Under the pieces are notes generated by a model. It did not search any database. It had not been told where the DNA came from and worked only from the letters and a program-made list of their open reading frames with translations. From positions 62,001-126,000 of the forward strand of contig NZ_CP140155.1 in NCBI RefSeq assembly GCF_034479375.1: 64,000 bases of DNA, read 5' to 3'. The stretch comes from Rhodopseudomonas palustris. Lineage in GTDB: Bacteria > Pseudomonadota > Alphaproteobacteria > Rhizobiales > Xanthobacteraceae. A program made the translations under genes and the position numbers. Shown here piece by piece: positions 46,447 through 54,663 of the stretch (position 1 is its first letter; each line of letters begins with the position of its first letter).

Positions 46447-47183
46447 ACTGCGACCTCCGGACGCCAGGCGAAGATGCGGCGCTCGATCGGCTTCAGGATG
46501 ACGAGCTCGATCAGTAGCATGATGATGGTGAACAGCAGCGTCCAGGCGAGAACCTGGCGCATATCGGCGAGCTGATACCAGTAGAACAGTTTGAACCCGA
46601 CTCCGTTCGGGCGGCCGATCAATTCCACCAGAACCGTGATCTTCCAGATGATGCCAAGCCCGAAACGCGCGGACGCCATCACGTAAGGGTAGATCTGCGG
46701 AAGCAGCACGCGGCGCACGATGGTCGGTCGCGAGGCCTCGAAGATGCGGGCCATGGCGACGAGTTTGGTATCGACGTTCTTCACGCCCTCCCAGATGTTG
46801 ATCGTGATCGAGGGCGCAGCGGTGACGGCGATGGCGATGATGGCGGCGCCCTCGTTCAGCCCGAACCACATGAAGGCCATGATGGCGTAGCACAGGCTGG
46901 GGACGGTCAGTCCGATCATCACCCAGACGTCGAGCACGGCCTCGGCGCGCCGGTTGAGCCCCATCAGGACGCCGACCGGAACGCCGAGCAGCAGCGCGAG
47001 AACGAGGCCGCCGACGACGCGCAGCATCGTCATGGCGACATCCGTTTCCACGCGCCCGCCGGCGATCTCGGCCCACAGCACCTTCGCGGTCTCGACCGGA
47101 CCGGGGAAGATCTCCGGCGGCAATGTCAGCGACAGCAATCCCCAGACGATCACGGCGACCACCAGCGACACCACTTTAAGCAT
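46443..47183 (-). CDS. ABC transporter permease (TauC/SsuC type)
   Basis: A 246-aa permease with about six helices and the coupling motif EGVKNVDTKLVAMARIFEAS (EAA loop). VLLPQIYPYVMASARFGLG follows, as in sulfonate/nitrate-type importers. It overlaps the amidohydrolase end by 8 nt and the ATPase start by 4 nt, so all are one transcript. Confidence 0.92.
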   Translation of the reverse strand: MLKVVSLVVAVIVWGLLSLTLPPEIFPGPVETAKVLWAEIAGGRVETDVAMTMLRVVGGLVLALLLGVPVGVLMGLNRRAEAVLDVWVMIGLTVPSLCYAIMAFMWFGLNEGAAIIAIAVTAAPSITINIWEGVKNVDTKLVAMARIFEASRPTIVRRVLLPQIYPYVMASARFGLGIIWKITVLVELIGRPNGVGFKLFYWYQLADMRQVLAWTLLFTIIMLLIELVILKPIERRIFAWRPEVAV

Positions 47184-48576
47184 GGTTGGAAATCCCCATC
47201 AGTCGAGCCTCTGGAAGTGCGATCCCCGCGCTCGCCGCGCAGCGGCGCGCCACGCGGTCGACCTCGGCGAGCAGGGCAGTCTCGTCGACCGTCAGGATCT
47301 TGCGATCCCGCATCACGACGCGGCCGTCGATCACGGCGTCGCGGACATCGGCGCCGCGCGCGCTGTAAACCAGCGCCTTCTCGGGATCGAACAGCGGCGC
47401 AAGATGCGGCTGCCGCGCGTCCACCGTGATCAGGTCGGCGCGCTTGCCGACCTCGATCGATCCGGTTTCCGGCAGCCCGATCGCGCGCGCCCCTTCGACG
47501 GTCGCCATGCGAAGCGCGCGCGCGGCAGTGAGAGCGCGTGGATCGTTGGCCGCCGTCTTGGCGGTCGCGCAGGCGTATTTCATGCTCTCGAACAGATCCT
47601 GCCCGCAATTCGCCGCGGCGCCGTTGGTCGCGAGACCGCAGGTGATGCCTGCCGCGAGGAAGTCCCCGATCGGCGGAAACCCGGTTCCCCAGAACAGCCG
47701 CGTCGGCGGATCGAACAAGACGGCGGTGCCGCTCTGGGCGAGCAATTCGATCTCGCGGGGCGACACGTCGGAGCAGGCGATCGCCTGCACGTCCGGGCCG
47801 AGGCAGCCGACTTCATCGAGCAGTTCGACTTGACGGATGTCGCGACCGAAATGGCGCGCGATCATGTGATTGAACTCGGGCGACTCGGCGACGTGCATGT
47901 GCAGGGCGAGGCCGTTGTCGCGGGCGATCCGGCGCGTCTCGCGAAAGCCGGCCTCATCCACCACCCAGGGCAGCAATGGTCCGATCGACAGTCGCAGACG
48001 GCCGTCCTCATCGCCGTGCCAGCGACCGGCAAGGCGGCCGACTCGCTCCGCCTGCTCGGCGGCCGTCTCGCAGAACCGCGGGTCGAAACTCCGCGCTTCG
48101 GTCGCGCGCGCGACGGTGCCGCGGACGCCGCTGTCGCGGAGCGCGCGGAATGCGGAGTCTTCGGGATCGGATGCCGCCTGTGGCGGCATGAAGATGTTCT
48201 CGACGAGGCTGGTATTGCCGTTCTTGATGTTCTCGACGCAGCCAAGCAGTTCGGCGACGTAGAGCGCCTCCTCGTCCATCGCCGCCATCATCGGCATGAT
48301 GAGATCGAGCCACTCCAGCAAGCGTCGCTCCGGGCCGATCGTCCGGCCGAACGCCATGCACAGATGCGTATGGGAATTCACCAGCCCCGGAAGCACGATC
48401 CTTCCCGTGGCGTCGATGACGAGATCGCAAGGCGGGCCGGGATCGTCGCTGCATCGTCCGACGGCGACGATGTCGCGCCCGTCGACCACGACCCGACCAT
48501 CTTCGATGATCCGGCCGGCCTGGTCCATCGTGAGTACCAGGCCGTGCTCGATCACGATGCGCGTCATCGGGACCAT
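47176..48576 (-). CDS. Amidohydrolase-superfamily protein (ATZ/TRZ-like) with altered metal site
   Basis: A 466-aa protein, first gene of the ABC operon. The beta-barrel N-terminus and LPGLVNSHTHLCMAF give HxH (H69, H71) and LALHMHVAESPEF the third His region (H226/H228). Where relatives have a His (AHC-type motif) it reads QAIACSDVSPREI (Ala/Ile at 265-267). The catalytic Asp of the usual TDG motif is Asn (GLATNGAAANC, N318). Relatives deaminate or dechlorinate triazines, pterins, guanine and similar heterocycles. With two ligands missing it may have a different chemistry or none. Start ATG 48576; the second ATG is codon 4. Confidence 0.82.
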   Translation of the reverse strand: MVPMTRIVIEHGLVLTMDQAGRIIEDGRVVVDGRDIVAVGRCSDDPGPPCDLVIDATGRIVLPGLVNSHTHLCMAFGRTIGPERRLLEWLDLIMPMMAAMDEEALYVAELLGCVENIKNGNTSLVENIFMPPQAASDPEDSAFRALRDSGVRGTVARATEARSFDPRFCETAAEQAERVGRLAGRWHGDEDGRLRLSIGPLLPWVVDEAGFRETRRIARDNGLALHMHVAESPEFNHMIARHFGRDIRQVELLDEVGCLGPDVQAIACSDVSPREIELLAQSGTAVLFDPPTRLFWGTGFPPIGDFLAAGITCGLATNGAAANCGQDLFESMKYACATAKTAANDPRALTAARALRMATVEGARAIGLPETGSIEVGKRADLITVDARQPHLAPLFDPEKALVYSARGADVRDAVIDGRVVMRDRKILTVDETALLAEVDRVARRCAASAGIALPEARLMGISNHA

Positions 48577-48698
48577 CGGCCTGACGGCCGCTCCCTGAGG
48601 CTACTCAACACGCGGCCGTCAATCACAGGACCGACCATTTGGTCGAACGAGACCTGGATAGCGTCCATCCTTTGAGTACGACCATCTCTGAATCTGTG

Positions 48699-48723
48699 GC
48701 GTCCATTCTCAAAAAATGGATGC
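48699..48723. repeat. Hairpin near the expected transcript start of the amidohydrolase operon
   Basis: A nine-pair stem with one G:T (GCGTCCATT / AATGGATGC) encloses the loop CTCAAAA. GCGTCCATCC also occurs at 48661-48670, so half of the hairpin is directly repeated 38 bp away. It lies between the shared regulatory element and the gene, near the predicted +1. It could be an extra operator or an RNA leader stem. Confidence 0.5.
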
Positions 48724-48727
48724 GACG

Positions 48728-48763
48728 TTGACTTAAGTCAAATTCATGGAAATAATTCTCTAC
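48728..48763. promoter_or_regulatory. Shared regulatory element, copy 2 (amidohydrolase/ABC operon promoter)
   Basis: It contains the perfect palindrome TTGACTTAAGTCAA (48728-48741) followed by ATTCATGGAAATAAT (48742-48756, ATT-N9-AAT) and TCTCTACATGA. It aligns with copy 1 at 43603-43638, including an identical 14-nt core. On the minus strand TTGACT would serve as -35 for the amidohydrolase operon. The rest of 48577-49014 holds only the neighbouring hairpin and AT-rich sequence. Confidence 0.7.
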
Positions 48764-49014
48764 ATGAATTCTGTTGATGAGGTTAGCCTAGCTGCACGAA
48801 AATGGTGCTGACTGCTACTTATTAGTTCAGCCGTTGAACAATACGCGTGCGTTCTCCGGACGCTCTCGACGCATGCGGAGATCGGATGTTGGCAACGCTG
48901 GAACCCTACTTCTCGATGTTGTCGTCCACCAACAACGGCACCGCGGCTTGGATTGCATGAATCTTCGCTGAGCTGAAGATATTGGTGCGTCGCGAGCGGC
49001 GCATTCGCGCGAAG

Positions 49015-50532
49015 CTAGCCGGGAGCGAGCGGGGTGCGGTGCGCTCGCGCGCCGGGCCGCAGCAAGTCGTTGTCGGTCAAGACCTCGGCCAGCCGGTCGA
49101 TGCCGGCCCGGATCTGGTCTTCGGACAACGAGGCATAGCCGAGCAGCAGCCAGCCGGTCTCGTACTGATCACCGTCATATTCATGACCGCCGCCGGACTG
49201 CACGGTATAGACCCCGATATTGCGGGTCCGCGCGATCGCCTTGATGTTGTGCGCCGGCGCGAGCGACGGCGGCAGCCGCCATGCGAGGTGGGTTCCGGCA
49301 TCGGTGCCCATCAGTTCGACGTCGCCGAAGCGCTCGCGCAGTCGTGCGATCAGCGCGTTGCGTCGCGCATAGTAGTGCTGCTGACAGCGGCGCAAATGAC
49401 GTGCAAAGCCGCCGCTCTGCATGAGGCGCGCCAGCGCGGCCTGCTCGAGCCAAACCTGGCCATTGTCGAGCAGCGCCTTCGCGGTCGCGGCCGCGTCCAC
49501 CAGATGTTCGGGGAAGATCGCGTAGCCGGTCCGCAGTCCGGCGCCGAGCGTTTTGGAGAAGGTGCCGAGATAGATCACATGATCCGGCGCCATCGCGGCC
49601 AGCGCCGGAAGCGGCGCGCCGTCATAGCGGAATTCGTTGTCGTAATCGTCCTCCACGACGTGTGCGCCCGTGCTCTGGGCCCAGCGGGCGATGACCCTGC
49701 GGCGCTCCAGCGACAGCGTCGCCCCCATTGGAAACTGGTGCGACGGCGTCAGATAAGCGAGGCGCGCATGCGACGCGGCGACCTGCGACGTGTCGATACC
49801 GGCGCGATCCACCGCGATCGGGAGCAGCCGCATATGATGGCTTTCGAACAGATAGGCCGCGCCCTGATTGCACGGATTCTCCACCGCGATCTCGTCGCCC
49901 GGAGAGGCGAGCAGGCGGAGTACGAGGTTCAGCGCGAGTTGCGCGCCGGCCACGATCACCACCTGCTCGGGCCGCACGCGCAATCCGCGCGCGGCGCCGA
50001 CATGCTCGGCGATTTCCATGCGGAGCTGCATCAATCCGCAGGGATCGCCGTATTCGGTCAGATTGTGTCCCGCGGCCGCGAGCGATTGCATCACCAGCCG
50101 CCGCCATGTCTTCAGCGGGAAAGCGCGCGGGTCGGTGCGCTGGGTCCAGAAATCGATCGGGATGTTCGAATTGTTGAGGATCGCGTGAGGGCGGCCGGTG
50201 AAGATCGAGGCAGCCGGCCGGTCCGTTGCCTCGGGGTCGGCGGGGACACCGATCCGTTCTGCGCCGACGCTGCGATCGGGCAACACGTCGGCCACGAAGG
50301 TGCCGACCATAGGCCGCGCGATCAAATAGCCTTCGTTGATCAGGCGCTCGTAGCCGAAGATGACCGAATTGCGTGAGACTTTGAGTTGGGTTGCCAACAG
50401 TCGCGACGACGGCACGGAAGCGCCGACGCGGAGCGTTCCGTTGACGATCTGCTCGCGGATCCGCTGATAGATCTGTTCCTGCAGACTTTCCGCGCCGGTG
50501 CGGTCGAGCGTGATAAGCACCTTTGTCCCCAT
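49015..50532 (-). CDS. MocR/GabR-family regulator (GntR HTH + aminotransferase-like domain)
   Basis: A 505-aa regulator. The N-terminal GntR winged helix (LQEQIYQRIREQIVNGTLRV, SSRLLATQLKVSRNSVIFGY) is joined to a PLP-dependent aminotransferase-fold domain. That domain has YLTPSHQFPMGATLSLERRR, VVEDDYDNEFRYDG and the PLP-Lys in YLGTFSKTLGAGLRTGY. MocR proteins sense amino compounds or PLP and usually control the divergent operon. Here that is the amidase/CobW/NadC-like gene train across 169 nt. Start ATG 50532; the open frame extends upstream without good start signals. Confidence 0.9.
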   Translation of the reverse strand: MGTKVLITLDRTGAESLQEQIYQRIREQIVNGTLRVGASVPSSRLLATQLKVSRNSVIFGYERLINEGYLIARPMVGTFVADVLPDRSVGAERIGVPADPEATDRPAASIFTGRPHAILNNSNIPIDFWTQRTDPRAFPLKTWRRLVMQSLAAAGHNLTEYGDPCGLMQLRMEIAEHVGAARGLRVRPEQVVIVAGAQLALNLVLRLLASPGDEIAVENPCNQGAAYLFESHHMRLLPIAVDRAGIDTSQVAASHARLAYLTPSHQFPMGATLSLERRRVIARWAQSTGAHVVEDDYDNEFRYDGAPLPALAAMAPDHVIYLGTFSKTLGAGLRTGYAIFPEHLVDAAATAKALLDNGQVWLEQAALARLMQSGGFARHLRRCQQHYYARRNALIARLRERFGDVELMGTDAGTHLAWRLPPSLAPAHNIKAIARTRNIGVYTVQSGGGHEYDGDQYETGWLLLGYASLSEDQIRAGIDRLAEVLTDNDLLRPGARAHRTPLAPG

Positions 50533-50701
50533 CAAATTGCGCCCGGCCCAGCAAAGACTATTCCGGGCATTGCAGCAAGTCATAGCCGGGGCGCGGAGGT
50601 CCAGTTCGTAACGACCTTCTGGAACCACGCCGGCGAAGACGTTGACTTCGCGGGCTGGTGGCAAGCATCGTCGAGAAAAGTCGACTGCGAACGAGCTGAT
50701 C

Positions 50702-51232
50702 ATGCAAACAGACGAACTGTTCCTGAGCGAAAGCGAAACGATTTTTCCCGCCGTGCTGCTCGAAGCCGCGACGGCTGCGCTCGAGGCGGCCAAGCGCAAG
50801 GGCATTCGCCTGGCTGCTGCGGAGACGGTGACTGCGGGTCTGGTCAGCTCCTGCCTGACCTCGGTGTCCGGCGCGTCGCAGATCTTCGATCGCGGTTACG
50901 TGCTGTATCATGAAAGTGCGAAGGCGACCGGCCTCGGCGTCGCCGAGGAAGTGTCCGCGCAGCACGGTGCGGTGAGCGCCGAAGTGACGAAGGGACTGGC
51001 CGAGGGTCTGCTGTCGAACTCCGGTGCGGCGGTCACCGTCGCGGTCACGGGCTATGCGGGTCCAGGCGGCGGCAATGCCAACAACCCGGTCGGTACGATC
51101 TACGTCGCAGCCGCCCGCAAGGACGCGCCGCTGCTGGCGGAACGTCACGTCTTTCTCGGCAGCCGCGACAATGTCCGGCTTTCGGCCGTCGCGGCCGCGA
51201 TCCGGCTGCTGACGCGGCAGATCGAGGCATGA
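50702..51232 (+). CDS. CinA C-terminal-domain protein (PncC-like nicotinamide-nucleotide amidase family)
   Basis: A 176-aa single-domain protein of the CinA_C fold: RLAAAETVTAGLVSSCLTSV, IFDRGYVLYHESAKATGLGV, VTGYAGPGGGNANNPVGTIY. PncC deamidates NMN to nicotinate mononucleotide. The usual ESCTGG motif reads ETVTAG here, so the Ser regarded as nucleophile is Thr42. An altered substrate or activity is possible. It is the first gene of the train and its stop overlaps cobW-like ATG (ATGA). No strong ribosome site is seen before ATG 50702. Confidence 0.82.
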   Translation: MQTDELFLSESETIFPAVLLEAATAALEAAKRKGIRLAAAETVTAGLVSSCLTSVSGASQIFDRGYVLYHESAKATGLGVAEEVSAQHGAVSAEVTKGLAEGLLSNSGAAVTVAVTGYAGPGGGNANNPVGTIYVAAARKDAPLLAERHVFLGSRDNVRLSAVAAAIRLLTRQIEA

Positions 51233-52227
51233 CTCGAATCCCGCTGGTGCTGCTGACGGGCTTTCTCGGCTCGGGCAAGACCACGCTGCTGAACGCGCTG
51301 CTGGCGGGCGACGACTTCTGCGATACCGCGGTGGTGATCAACGAGGCCGGCGATGTCGGCCTCGATCATTTGCTGGTCGAGCAGGGCGCCGACACGGTGA
51401 CCCTGCTCGACGGCGGATGCCTGTGCTGTCGCGCCAAAGGAAGTCTGGCGCCGACGCTGGAAGGGCTGCTGCGGCGCAGCCGCAATGGCAGCCTGCCGCC
51501 GTTTCGGCGAATGGTGGTCGAGACCAGTGGTCTGTCCGATCCTGCGGCGGTGCTCGAGCAGTTGATCCCGGACGGTTTCTTCAACCACCGCATCGCGCTC
51601 GCCGGCGTCGTCACTGTCGTCGATGCCCGCGTGTTTCTGCAAACGGTGCAGGATCATCCCGAAGCGCGGATGCAGGTGGCGCTGGCGGATCGATTGCTGA
51701 TTTCGAAAGCGGACATTGTTGGAGAGGCGGACGTGGCGGCGGTGCAGCGCGAACTCACCGCGATCAATCCGCACGCGCAGCAGATCGTCGTCCATCCGAG
51801 CGCAGCGACGTTGGAGATGGTCTGGCCGGATGCGCTCGACCTGCCGCGGGCCGCGACGCGGACGCGGGGCCCGGCATGCACCGGAGAGCCGCCACCGATC
51901 GTGACGGCCTCGCACGCCTTCGACGGCGCGATCGATCCGGACCTGCTGGACGCGTGGCTCGATCACACGCTCGGCTTGCTCGGGCCGATGCTGCTGCGGA
52001 TGAAAGCGATGCTGGACATCGTCGGGTCGAACAGCCCCACCGTCCTGCACGCGGTGCAGGGCCTGCTCCACAAACCCGCCGATCTGGCGGCCTGGCCGGT
52101 CGCCGGGCAGCGCAACCGCATCGTGCTGATCGGCCGGGACGTGGATCAGCAGGTGCTGGTCGACGCGATCGATCGACTGGCGATCGCGGCCAGGCGGCAG
52201 GTGAGGACAACTGTGGCTCTTCACTGA
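51229..52227 (+). CDS. CobW/COG0523-family G3E GTPase (metallochaperone)
   Basis: A 332-aa GTPase with Walker A LTGFLGSGKTTLLNALL, the metal-binding GGCLCC (C64, C66, C67), Walker B VVETSGLSDPAAV and base-recognition LLISKADIVGEAD. The C-terminal CobW domain includes GLLGPMLLRMKAMLDI and FDGAIDPDLLDAWL. COG0523 proteins deliver zinc or other metals to client enzymes. The metal-dependent amidohydrolase encoded downstream is the natural candidate client, by inference. ATGA overlap with the amidase gene. Confidence 0.88.
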   Translation: MTRIPLVLLTGFLGSGKTTLLNALLAGDDFCDTAVVINEAGDVGLDHLLVEQGADTVTLLDGGCLCCRAKGSLAPTLEGLLRRSRNGSLPPFRRMVVETSGLSDPAAVLEQLIPDGFFNHRIALAGVVTVVDARVFLQTVQDHPEARMQVALADRLLISKADIVGEADVAAVQRELTAINPHAQQIVVHPSAATLEMVWPDALDLPRAATRTRGPACTGEPPPIVTASHAFDGAIDPDLLDAWLDHTLGLLGPMLLRMKAMLDIVGSNSPTVLHAVQGLLHKPADLAAWPVAGQRNRIVLIGRDVDQQVLVDAIDRLAIAARRQVRTTVALH

Positions 52228-52352
52228 TCCGCAAGGTCGCCTCGCCGGGGGGGCTTCCTCCGCTCTGGTACCAACAACACGACAGCAGCCGGACCTTGGG
52301 GGCGGTGACAGGTCGGCCTAGCGTTCTTCCGATAGATATCGACGAGGACCGA

Positions 52353-53084
52353 ATGGCGAAACTACTCGAGGGCGCGATGGGCATTGTGCCCGCGCTGGAC
52401 ATCGATTCCCACGAACAACTCGAATTCGTGGTGCGCGAGACGTCGAAGCGCGAGGGTGTCGCCGGCTACAAGCTCGGCCTCACCTCGGTGATGCGGTTCG
52501 GCCTGAAGGAGTCGATGCGCCGGCTGCGCGATCTCACCGATCTGCCGATCCTGTACGACCACCAGAAAGCCGGACCCGACATGCCCGACATGGCGGTGAA
52601 GTACACCGCGATGTGCAAGGATGCCGACGTCGATGGTCTGATCCTGTTTCCGGTCGCGGGGCCGACCGCGGTGGACGGCTTTGTCGGCGAGGCGATCCGC
52701 GCCAACATCGTCGCGGTGGTCGGCGGCGAGATTCCCGTGCCGGATTACGGTGTGTCCGGGGGCGGTTACATGCTCGACGACGCGCTCGATCGCATCTTGG
52801 TGCGGGCCGTCGCCAACAAGGCCGATCATTTCGTTCTCCCGGCGCACGATCTGGGCAAGATCGGACGCTGGTCGACATGGATCGCCGCGAACGTGACTTC
52901 GCCGGTGGTGCTGCTGACCGGGTTCGGCGCGCTCGGCGGCAGCATCGAGACGTCGTTCGCGGCCTCCGCCGTCTGCCCGCGTCGCTTCGCGATCGTCGGT
53001 CGGCTGATCACCGGCGCGACATCGCCGGGCGACGCCGCGGCCCGGATGTATCAGCAGATGCAGGCGTCCAAGGCGCTGGCCTGA
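52353..53084 (+). CDS. Orotidine-5'-phosphate decarboxylase-superfamily enzyme
   Basis: A 243-aa TIM-barrel protein. LPILYDHQKAGPDMPDM holds an Asp-Lys-Asp set like OMP decarboxylase, but spaced DxxKxxxD where classical enzymes have DxKxxD. Further barrel signatures are ADVDGLILFPVAGP, NIVAVVGGEIPVPDYGVSGG, LPAHDLGKIG and RFAIVGRLITGATSPGDAAA (phosphate loop). Start ATG 52353 has GAGG upstream. It could decarboxylate a nucleotide other than OMP; its position next to a NadC-like gene suggests this. Housekeeping pyrF is presumably elsewhere. Confidence 0.75.
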   Translation: MAKLLEGAMGIVPALDIDSHEQLEFVVRETSKREGVAGYKLGLTSVMRFGLKESMRRLRDLTDLPILYDHQKAGPDMPDMAVKYTAMCKDADVDGLILFPVAGPTAVDGFVGEAIRANIVAVVGGEIPVPDYGVSGGGYMLDDALDRILVRAVANKADHFVLPAHDLGKIGRWSTWIAANVTSPVVLLTGFGALGGSIETSFAASAVCPRRFAIVGRLITGATSPGDAAARMYQQMQASKALA

Positions 53085-53086
53085 GC

Positions 53087-54547
53087 ATGACCCGCGCTCT
53101 CCCGCCCATTCGGCAAACGCCCTTCATCGCCGGCGTGTTCCAGACCACGGGCGGGCCCCGAGAGCCGATTTTCGATCCTGCCACCAACGATCCGATTGGC
53201 CAGGTTGCGCCTGCCACACCGGCGCAGGCGATCGAAGCCATCGCCGCCGCCCGGCGGGAATTCGATCACGGCGACTGGCCGCGGATGCCTGTTTATGAAC
53301 GGGGCCAGATTCTGCGGGCGATCGCCGACGGCATCCTGGCGCGCGCCGAGGATTTCGCCCTACTGGAGGCCGTCAACGGGGGCAAGCCGATCTCCGGCGC
53401 GCGGCGGGAAGTCGCGGGCGCAGCGCGCGTGTTCAATTACTACGCCGGCGCGATGGACAAATTCTTCGGCGACACCATTCCGATCTCCGACAATCTGCTG
53501 AACTTCACGCTCCGGGAGCCGCTCGGCGTCGTCGCCCAGATCACCCCGTGGAATTTCCCGCTGCTGGCCGCAGCCTGGAAGCTCGCTCCGGCGCTGGCTG
53601 CGGGCTGCACCTGCCTGTTGAAGCCGTCGCCGCTGACCCCGATGTCGACGCTTTTGCTCGCGGAAGTGATCGCCGCTTGCGGAGTTCCCGCCGGTGTCGT
53701 GAACATTCTGCCGGGTGGCGGGGAGATCGGGCAGTTGCTCGCCGAGCATGATACGATCGACGGCATCTCGTTCACCGGATCGACCGCGGTCGGCGCGGCG
53801 GTGATGCGGGCCGCAGCGGGCACGGTGAAGAGCGTCGCGCTCGAGCTCGGCGGCAAGAATGCCTGCATCGTGTTCGCCGATGCCGACATCGCGAAGGCGG
53901 CGAAGAGCGCGGTCGGAGCCGCGTTCGGCAATGCCGGACAATCCTGCTCGGCCCGCTCCCGACTGCTGGTGCAGCGCTCCGCGGTCGAAGCCTTCACGGA
54001 GGCGCTGGTGCGGGAATTGGCCGGGCTGAAGCCTGGCTCGCCGCTCGATGCCGCGACGACGCTGGGGCCGCTGATCTCACAAGCGCACTGGAGCCGGGTC
54101 GATCACAACGTGCGCCGCGCGGAAATCGAGGGGGCCCGGCTGCTGACCGGCGGGCATCGCCCCGACGATTTGCCGGGCGGCAATTTCTATCTGCCGACCG
54201 TGTTCGCAGACGTCGCACCGGACATGGCGCTGTATCGCGAGGAGGTGTTCGGTCCGGTGTGCAGCATCACGCCGTTCGACACCGAGGCCGATGCTGTTGG
54301 CATGGCAAATGCTTCGGCCTATGGCCTCAACGGATCGGTGTGGTCGCGCGATATCGGACAAGCGCTGCGGGTGGCGAAGGCGGTGCGCACGGGCATGATC
54401 GCCGTCAACGGCTTGCCGAGCGCGAGTTCGACCAGCCTGTTCGCTCCGTTCGGCGGCACCAAGCGGTCCGGACTGGGGCGCGAACTCGGGATGAGCGCGC
54501 TGGCGTTCTACACGGAAATCAAGACGGTCACCGTCGACCTGTCGTGA
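53087..54547 (+). CDS. NAD-dependent aldehyde dehydrogenase (betaine-aldehyde-dehydrogenase-like)
   Basis: A 486-aa enzyme with the catalytic Cys in NAGQSCSARSRLL, the Glu in VALELGGKNACIVF, NAD-binding PWNFPLLAAAWKLAPALAAG and SFTGSTAVGAAVM, and C-terminal FGGTKRSGLGRELG. It follows the decarboxylase-like gene by 2 nt, so it is co-transcribed. It would oxidise an aldehyde made in the pathway to a carboxylate. Substrate not predictable; betaine, aminobutyraldehyde and semialdehyde enzymes are all similar. Confidence 0.9.
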   Translation: MTRALPPIRQTPFIAGVFQTTGGPREPIFDPATNDPIGQVAPATPAQAIEAIAAARREFDHGDWPRMPVYERGQILRAIADGILARAEDFALLEAVNGGKPISGARREVAGAARVFNYYAGAMDKFFGDTIPISDNLLNFTLREPLGVVAQITPWNFPLLAAAWKLAPALAAGCTCLLKPSPLTPMSTLLLAEVIAACGVPAGVVNILPGGGEIGQLLAEHDTIDGISFTGSTAVGAAVMRAAAGTVKSVALELGGKNACIVFADADIAKAAKSAVGAAFGNAGQSCSARSRLLVQRSAVEAFTEALVRELAGLKPGSPLDAATTLGPLISQAHWSRVDHNVRRAEIEGARLLTGGHRPDDLPGGNFYLPTVFADVAPDMALYREEVFGPVCSITPFDTEADAVGMANASAYGLNGSVWSRDIGQALRVAKAVRTGMIAVNGLPSASSTSLFAPFGGTKRSGLGRELGMSALAFYTEIKTVTVDLS

Positions 54548-54663
54548 AGAGACAACTGGTCGCACCGGGTCGGCGGGTGGACCCATGGATTGATCGTCGC
54601 TTGGTACTACGCCGCTGTTCCGGCCCTGTTAGCCTTCGATGCGAATGAAAGGATGTCTTGCGT

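Noticed and set aside
50702..51232. Competence/damage-inducible protein CinA
   Set aside because: Only the C-terminal amidase-type domain is present; the N-terminal molybdopterin-binding-like domain of full CinA is missing.
51145..52224. 359-codon minus-strand frame opposite the CobW GTPase
   Set aside because: Antisense shadow; the plus strand has intact Walker A and CxCC motifs.
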